Part shown: positions 57,481-64,000 of the stretch, piece after piece
Layout: each line of letters starts with the position of its first letter
How positions within the stretch are numbered: position 1 is the stretch's first letter
NCBI GenBank assembly: GCA_019614645.1
Contig: JABWDB010000001.1
Location: 10,833,501-10,897,500, forward strand
Source of the DNA: Stratiolaelaps scimitus
Lineage: Eukaryota > Arthropoda > Arachnida > Mesostigmata > Laelapidae
DNA: 64,000 nucleotides
Reading direction: 5' to 3'
Notes under the pieces: generated by a model
The model's database searches: none
Seen by the model: the letters and a program-made list of their open reading frames with translations, nothing else
Told to the model about the DNA's origin: nothing
Program-made: the position numbers and the translations under genes

Positions 57481-60400
57481 ATAATAGTCATGAGTAATAG
57501 CCGAATAAATGACGTTAGACCCTGTAGGATTTGATGATGAAGTCTCCGTGCCCTAGAGAAGCAATCGATTATTCGATGTCCCATGTCCGCGTGGTGATAT
57601 CACGTGATTTCATATGTTATACGAGTAATATTTAGTCTTAAAAAACGGACGCCGAATATCATCGTTCATTGGCTGACCGTACCCGGACGGACCATGTACT
57701 GCCGTCCGCGGATGTCCCTGGCCTTAGGACCAGGAATGGCACACAATGGCACACATGGCAAACAAAATATCCCTAGCACTATTAGAAAGCAGCAATTTAT
57801 AGCGACATACTGCTAATCGACTTTTTGTCGCGTACGAAATCCTTTCATCTTCCTCTTTTCCCTTCGCATTTTCTTTTCCTTCGGTTAAACACAACAATTA
57901 CTTCTCTCCTGCTGAAGATCGCTCGGGAGCAGTCTTTCTCGGGGTCTACCACTCCGTGGCTTTCTCCCCTCTTCGCGGCCTCGGGGACAAAAGATATATA
58001 TATATATAAGGGGTATGAGCTATCCATTCTCCCAATTCTAGCTTGGCCAGGCCAGCAGGGCAACATGGTACGATAGTGGAATCTCTCTGTTCTCTCTATC
58101 GAAGGCATTGAATTTTTTAAAAGTCACGCCCGTTGCACGTCGGGGAGCGCTGCCGAGCGGGGTCTGAACACCGAGAGACCCGAACTTTGCCAAGGGACCG
58201 CCGCGCACGACCCTGATTTTATGAGCGTGTTCTCTCGTTCCGTTCTACCAATATTGGATAGTTCGGATATAATAAATAGAAGAAGAAAGTCGACTGCCGA
58301 CGAGTTGAGCTGTTCATATAAATGGGATGCAAGCCTGTGAATCTCTCTCGTCTTTTTTTCTACTCGCGCTGTGGAGATTGGATTCCATGCACAAGTGGCA
58401 GAAGGGAGGGAATACTTATATTGTCGTCGCCATCAAATTCAATAGTTAGGTAGAACGTTCACTGGGCAACAAAGGGTGGTGCATGTGTATTGTACTGCAC
58501 TCAAGTGCACTGGACTGCTCCTATCGAGGCAGCTTACTGATGCGAGACCTAGCTTGGATTTACACTGAATACTGTGTCGGGTCGTTGCGACTACGCTGTC
58601 TGTCCAGGTCTGCTCTGTGCTTATCTGTATATATTATACAGATTGGTCGTGCGATAACTCTCAACTGAATAATAAGCATAGCCGGACGCCATTGTTGTAA
58701 CACTTAAAATGGGGAGTGCTTTTCGTTTCAATTTTTCGAAATTATATTTGTACTTGAGTTAATTTGCGACGGCAACTTAAAAGAAATGAAGAAGCTGGTC
58801 AATAAGGTATAGTATTTTGGAATGAATCACGCTCGCTTTCAGGAACTAAGTCAATCCACAATGCTTATTGTGACATTCGAACAATGGAACATTTTTCGGA
58901 TACGTCGACTTGGGTCGATGGATCGAGCGTACTTCACACCTGGTATAATCATTAGAATGCTTTCTTATTTCAGCTAGCCATAATACTTGAACGCCTTTGC
59001 AAAACGTGTGTCATGTTGCCTCAAAACCATAGTTATATTATGATTGGCAACCATTATTAGATGGGTAGAGGCACTTACACACACCTTAATAAACTATAAT
59101 AATCCAATCTCCTCGAAGGGGTCTGCCACAGGCTGGTTCGCGCGCCACCGAGGGCAAGCACGCCTGGCCCTTTCTTCTCCAGCGCCCCTATTCCACCGCT
59201 GTGAGGCAAGGCCATCGAATCCCCCGAGGTGACCATTACGGCCTCACAATTAAGGCGCACAATTATATGAAACAAATTCTATGCCATTTCTACTTCCACT
59301 GGTGCTCCACCGTCGTTCGTCGAATTCACTCACGCTGGCTCGCTCGTGACGTCGTTCTAGTGCGGCGTTCTCCCCACGCTTTTTAGCCAAGGCAGGATCG
59401 ATCTGTCAAGCGTTGCTAAAATAAGAAACGTGATATTTCAAGTGTAGAGGTCTTTTTATTGATCTAAGCGAGCGTCGACGTCAGCCACTTCGGCTGCGGC
59501 CACCGCCGCCGGCGACGCGCCTGAAGTCGTCGTATTCACTCGCTAGAAAGAAAACATTGAGTGTAGTTGCCTACTCAGGTTGATGGCTTCACTCGATATT
59601 TCTTCCATCGGCCAACGTCACGCTGGCTAGATCGAATTGCATTCCCGGCATTCCGGTTTGTGAAACCATAAAAAGTTAGACCGCACTTTCGTCACCTGGC
59701 GAAATATATTCAACATTTTGCCCGTAGGGCTGAAACGATTCCGCTGACTTATTCGCTGGCCAACGAGATATCCCTTCGAAATAACATATTTCGTACGGAT
59801 ATTTTATTATTATTATTATTACTGTTATTATTATACGAGGATTGACCTGACCAGTATATTATAGATGCACATTATTATTGCTTGAGAGTAGGAACATGCT
59901 GATTTCTTCTACGTGGCGAACTCGTTTTCAAGTAGGATAACTACACCAATGAAATGCGGTGTAGTTTTTTGTTCATTTCGAACTCGAATATAATCAGTGT
60001 CCGATCGTAATCATATACGTGCTGTGGGAAATTTGAGCTAGCAAGATTCTGTTATAAAAATAATGAATAAATGATCATTTAATATAGCATCATTCCAAGC
60101 ATCATCGAATCTACTATGTTGTACCACAACTCGTAGAATTTGTTGGATTTGATTGTTTCTCTCTCTCACTCTTTCTAGCTGTGTTTGTCGCGGAAGTGTG
60201 CTCGTTTGAGTGCAACAGCATCTGGCGCCTCGTGGGTCCTAAGAGTTTCCGGAGGCTCATTGGGATCTTCAACTGAAGCGTTCTCATGCCTCGGAGTATT
60301 TATTTCCTTTGGCCGTCGTACCACTAGAGTGCTGCAGCTGCTGGCGCACATGGGTGTACAGCCATAGAAAGTAGGCACGTCGGTTCAATAAAAAGCTGGT

Positions 60401-62155
60401 CTACCGGTCCCTCCCATATGAAAGCTATAGGAGGCACAGGTGCTGTGGTATCACATCGTCGTCGCTCGCGAGGTCCTCCTCTCGAAGAGGCTAGACAGGC
60501 CCAGGGTTTGAGTATCGACTGTTCAAGCCTGGTGCGAAACTCGAAGGTTTAACTACAGGCTTACCTCAAGGCCATATAAGATTATGAACATAGACAGGTA
60601 AACTAAGTGCTCTCCGTTTGGCCGACTGCCCAATTTCACCGAATGCAATAGTTCACGCAAAAGTGCGTTGTCCTTCCCTTGACGTATTGACTGGATCATT
60701 TCGGTGGTTGAGACTTGAAGAGGAGACGCTATGATACGATACTTTGGATTCACTTCACTTGGATCTTCCATGAGCAAGCAGCGATCTCTTATTCTACTTG
60801 ACTGCCGTCGTTGTCAACTGATAGCCGGACGTCGTTGGGAGAATAGCGACGGCGCCGGCTCGACCAGCCGAAGCAGAGCTTTGTCTCAGGGAGGTGACGG
60901 ACTTTCGAGGCCACCGGCCACCAGCGAACAGAAATGCTAACCCCTGCAAACCCTCTAGCTATTCCCATTCTCCAGTGGCTGTGATTCGAGATGAGGGATC
61001 ACAGCGCACCACGGGATGGCGCCGTTAGAAAACGCGACTGCTAGGCTCGGCAGAGGCGGGAAGGGGCGGGTTTGAATCTGGACAGACAAACATACCCGGG
61101 GAGATAGGCCCTCCCAATAAACGACCGACTCGAGGAGCATTTCGCCATCCTCCCCAAAGCAGGGCAGCAAGCAAGCACTGCGAGACCGGCAACGAGCTTT
61201 CTCTTACACCGTGTGAGAAAGAGAGAGAGAGAGAGAGAAAATGAGTGACTAGAGATCGTCCCTCGTCCGACGACTGTAGTCTGTCCCGGGAGACACACTT
61301 CGGCTGTTTTCCTCTTTGCTTTCAGCCGTTTCGTTGTCCTCGTTCTCAGGCCATTTCGCTTGCTAAGCCTGGAGATTCGGGTTTGGCGCTCTTGGGACGG
61401 TCGCACTAGCTTTCCGGCCGCAGCAGCGCTGCTAGCACACTACGGGTACGGTCGTGTTAGTGCGCGAGCACGAGGCGGAGAGGGGATATGAGCAGCACCA
61501 GCAGCTCCGGACTCGGTTGGAGCTTCGAGATCCGGCGGACTGTGACTTCCGAGCCGCTGAGCCCCAATGATGTGTGAAGCATTTGGTCATCACATGTCTC
61601 TCTCTCTCTCGCTCGCCTTTGCCAACCGACGTACAACTTCTCTTCTCTCATAAAGACCTACAAAGAGATGTGCAGCACGAGCAGCCACCACATGACGAGC
61701 CGATACAGTGTGTTGCCACCCCCCTCGCTAAATCCGGCCGTTGCTAATGAATATTTTCCCCACTGCGTTTCAACTAGCAGAAGTGGTAACGACGCCAGCA
61801 GTCGTAACGAATACGACTGGTGGAGTACTCACGTTGTGTTATCTCAGTACGCGACGCGAACGCGAAATGCGCACGGATGATGCCGAAGCGTTAATCTAGC
61901 ACGTACAACTTAGTTCAGAAAAATGATTTGCTGTAAACCATGTTTCATGTTTCTACACTGGCGATAACAGTGATAACGGTGGCAGCCCATTCTGCTGGGA
62001 GGTTGTATTACACTGGTAGCGGTCACCTTGCGGTGCTCTGGCAGAATAAGCAGATTTAATGTAAGCGTTGCATTTTGATGCATAAATGGCTTTTGTTGAT
62101 TGGCTTCCCCTTGCGCTCTATTGAAAATTATAGCAAAAAATTACTCATTGCTATC
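57481..62155. other. Non-coding stretch
   Basis: No gene is recognised. Contents: a small foldback at 59939-59966, an ATT-rich patch near 59793-59833, a GA tract at about 61216-61240, and a GC-rich part from about 60830 to 61560 whose frames (61041-61406 minus and others) lack motifs. Confidence 0.5.
59939..59966. repeat. Small inverted repeat
   Basis: AACTACACC (59939-59947) and GGTGTAGTT (59958-59966) pair over 9 bp around a 10-base loop, followed by a short T run. In a eukaryotic genome this is not a terminator; it may be chance. Confidence 0.6.
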
Positions 62156-62491
62156 TCAAGTAACTGGTGCCTTCGTCTCGCTAGATGGTATCTGTTGATA
62201 AGCTGCTTTCGACATTGCCTTGACAAGTAACTTGCCAATATGGCTCGTGCCAATTGAAATCTTCTCGCAAAGATACGATGTCTTTAGCGGCCCAGATGTA
62301 GAATACGATTGGTTTTTCGCACAAGAGTTGTAGGGTTGAGGGTTTGCGGGGTCGATCTTAGTGGAGGATTTTGCCTCAGTCTCTCTAATCTTCTGAATTC
62401 GATGCAATTGTTCAATTCTAGCGGTAACATTCAGGATACTTTCTCCATAGAAGTGTTTAAAATTAGAAGACAAGTCTTTATTTGTACGCAC
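62156..62491 (-). CDS. Unrecognised 111-residue open frame
   Basis: ATG-to-TGA on the minus strand. The N-terminal part looks helical and basic (NFKHFYGESILNVTARIEQL, then HRIQKIRETEAKSSTKID). The middle is Ser/Asn/Pro-rich, and the C-terminal part is again helical (GKLLVKAMSKAAYQQI). AT-rich codons and no repeat underneath. It could be a fragment of a transposon ORF, a small gene or chance. I recognise no motif, and the antisense frame 62309-62506 is probably a shadow. Confidence 0.25.
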   Translation of the reverse strand: MRTNKDLSSNFKHFYGESILNVTARIEQLHRIQKIRETEAKSSTKIDPANPQPYNSCAKNQSYSTSGPLKTSYLCEKISIGTSHIGKLLVKAMSKAAYQQIPSSETKAPVT

Positions 62492-64000
62492 AGTTTTAAC
62501 GGATAGAACAATAGCTCTTTTCTCGCCATGATTATAACATCAACGGGTGTTACCTAACTATAATACGACGCCTGATTTTCACGATATTTATTATTGCAAA
62601 TACCGCAAATTCTTAACAGGCTCTAGGCTAATCACTCTTCAATGAACGGCGTAACAATACACGGAGGCTCCCTATGAAACCCGTATCTACTCATCAACAT
62701 AATCCTATGACGGCTACACATGGCGCTGTCAAGACACGACGGTTAATACACATCAGACTTACCCTCGTTTGTGCGTTTCATTTGTCCGTTTCCAGGTAAT
62801 ATTCCTCCAACCAAGCTCCCCTCACTGCTCGCCTCATCATACCCAGTCCTCTATTCTACTTCCGGAGTAGGTATTTTGTATGGTGCGTGTCGCTGGTTCG
62901 TCGGGCATCACCATATCAATCATCGATCATCATCAAAGACTCAGAGATCATATCGGAAGACAGCGTACCACCACCAACGCCGGCATAGACAACATTGGCA
63001 ATGAGCAAGCTACAAGCGTGTAGGTTCGCCTCCCTGATCCCCCGCCCCCCCCAGAACGAAGTCCAAGGGAATAAGCCGGGGGAAAAGGTGCAATTAATAT
63101 ATTATTATTATTGCACCGCATTTTCACAGGGGACGGGGAGACCGCGGCGAACACTGCCAGTCTGATAAGGCGTCCCATGGGGCTCGTGCAGGCGGCCTGC
63201 CTCGGATGTGCAGTGCCTCGCAGGGCCACCTTGTGGGATGTATGTAACTCACCGAAGTGAAGCGATATCACTCTAGGACATCAGACGCAGCCGGGTGGGG
63301 TGGGTTGAATTGATCCAGGCTAGCCGCAAAAAATATCAAACCCCAACGGCCAGCCAAGCCCGCCCCAACCCCATGTTCCTGCTAGCAAAACGAGCATAGG
63401 CGGAGAGCCTTGAGCGTGATCCCACCACGCGAATGAGCGGTATCCATTTTCGGACATGGAGGCGAATTCGCTGAAGCGGCAGCAGGAAAACGGAGATCGG
63501 GCCTCGTAGATGGGACGGGGGGTAGCATGCATCGCATCGAAAATAATGACTTGCCACCGGCAGGTAAAAAAAGACTGCCTCTGATCGTCGACAAGACAAA
63601 TATTGAAGAGCGCTGGGCGTAGCAATAGGGAAAGCGACTTCTTAGCGTAGGAGAGACTGTACCATGTCTTTTCTTGTGAATATCTGTCTGTGTGTGAAAG
63701 ATATATATATATATATATGCGTGCGAAGGCGTGTGGATGCCTAGCTCTCTATCGGCGGATGTGCGGTGCGTACACAGCTCTGCCGGTTAATTTGAGAGAA
63801 GGACAGGGACTATTACAGAACAAGGAGGCATCGCATGATTTCTCGACGCAGTCAACTTGGGCACAATACGGCGGCCATTCTTCTGGGACTGGGCTGACAG
63901 CCTGCCTAGAGGGTTACGCAGTAGAGAGCGGCAAGGAAATTAGCTAAGCGAGCTGAGGGTGATACGGGTTTCTGCGTTGCTGGCGAATTAAAAACGTTTT
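62492..64000. other. Non-coding stretch to window end
   Basis: A C-rich run near 63039-63052, an ATT patch near 63100-63112, and a TA run at about 63701-63719. Overlapping minus frames at 63320-63625 lack motifs. No gene is recognised. Confidence 0.5.

Noticed and set aside
1..64000. Prokaryotic features, CRISPR arrays, rRNA genes, intact tRNA genes
   Set aside because: No spaced direct-repeat arrays, rRNA-like or intact cloverleaf sequences were seen, and gene density is far too low for a prokaryote.

Overview
The window reads as nuclear DNA of a multicellular eukaryote, most likely an invertebrate and perhaps an arthropod; I cannot name the species. Reasons: there are no tightly packed open frames, no operon-like layout and no ribosome-binding sites. 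There are dozens of (TA)n, (GA)n, (GT)n and (CAG)n microsatellites, decayed non-LTR retrotransposon fragments and tRNA-like (SINE-type) promoter boxes. GC-rich, CpG-containing blocks alternate with AT-rich low-complexity DNA. Nothing matches a protein family over a convincing length except the reverse-transcriptase remnants, so the window is best read as intergenic and/or intronic.

Layout. 1-6.8 kb: non-coding, with GC-rich stretches near 1-1.8, 2.5-4.1 and 5.1-5.9 kb and a pre-miRNA-like hairpin at 4607-4684. 6.8-7.4 kb: two diverged head-to-tail copies of an unknown ~225 bp element, about 324 bp apart. 7.86-8.45 kb: plus-strand relic of the 3' part of a CR1/L2/Jockey-like LINE reverse transcriptase. 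8.5-33.7 kb: mostly non-coding, with scattered small unrecognised open frames (13634, 17357, 20773, 22609, 24500, 25363) and a long AT-cored inverted repeat at 18680-18761. 33.7-34.05 kb: minus-strand relic of a second LINE, frameshifted. 35-42 kb: more small unrecognised frames. 43.28-43.36 kb: tRNA-like SINE head. 43.75-54 kb: the most GC-rich part, with many overlapping frames on both strands that I attribute to composition, plus a 17-bp-stem hairpin at 45765-45803. 55.8-56.1 kb: a segment open on both strands with splice-site-like borders. 56.2-56.85 kb: a microsatellite cluster with the longest TA tract here. 57.3-57.5 kb: relic of a third LINE reverse transcriptase, covering the catalytic-core side. 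57.5-64 kb: non-coding, with one unrecognised 111-codon frame.

Because no multi-exon gene could be followed, nothing can be said about genes working together. Small-ORF calls are candidates resting on frame length, start context, a membrane segment or splice-like borders, and each carries low confidence. The strongest statements are the three LINE relics, the inverted repeats, the diverged tandem duplication and the microsatellites.
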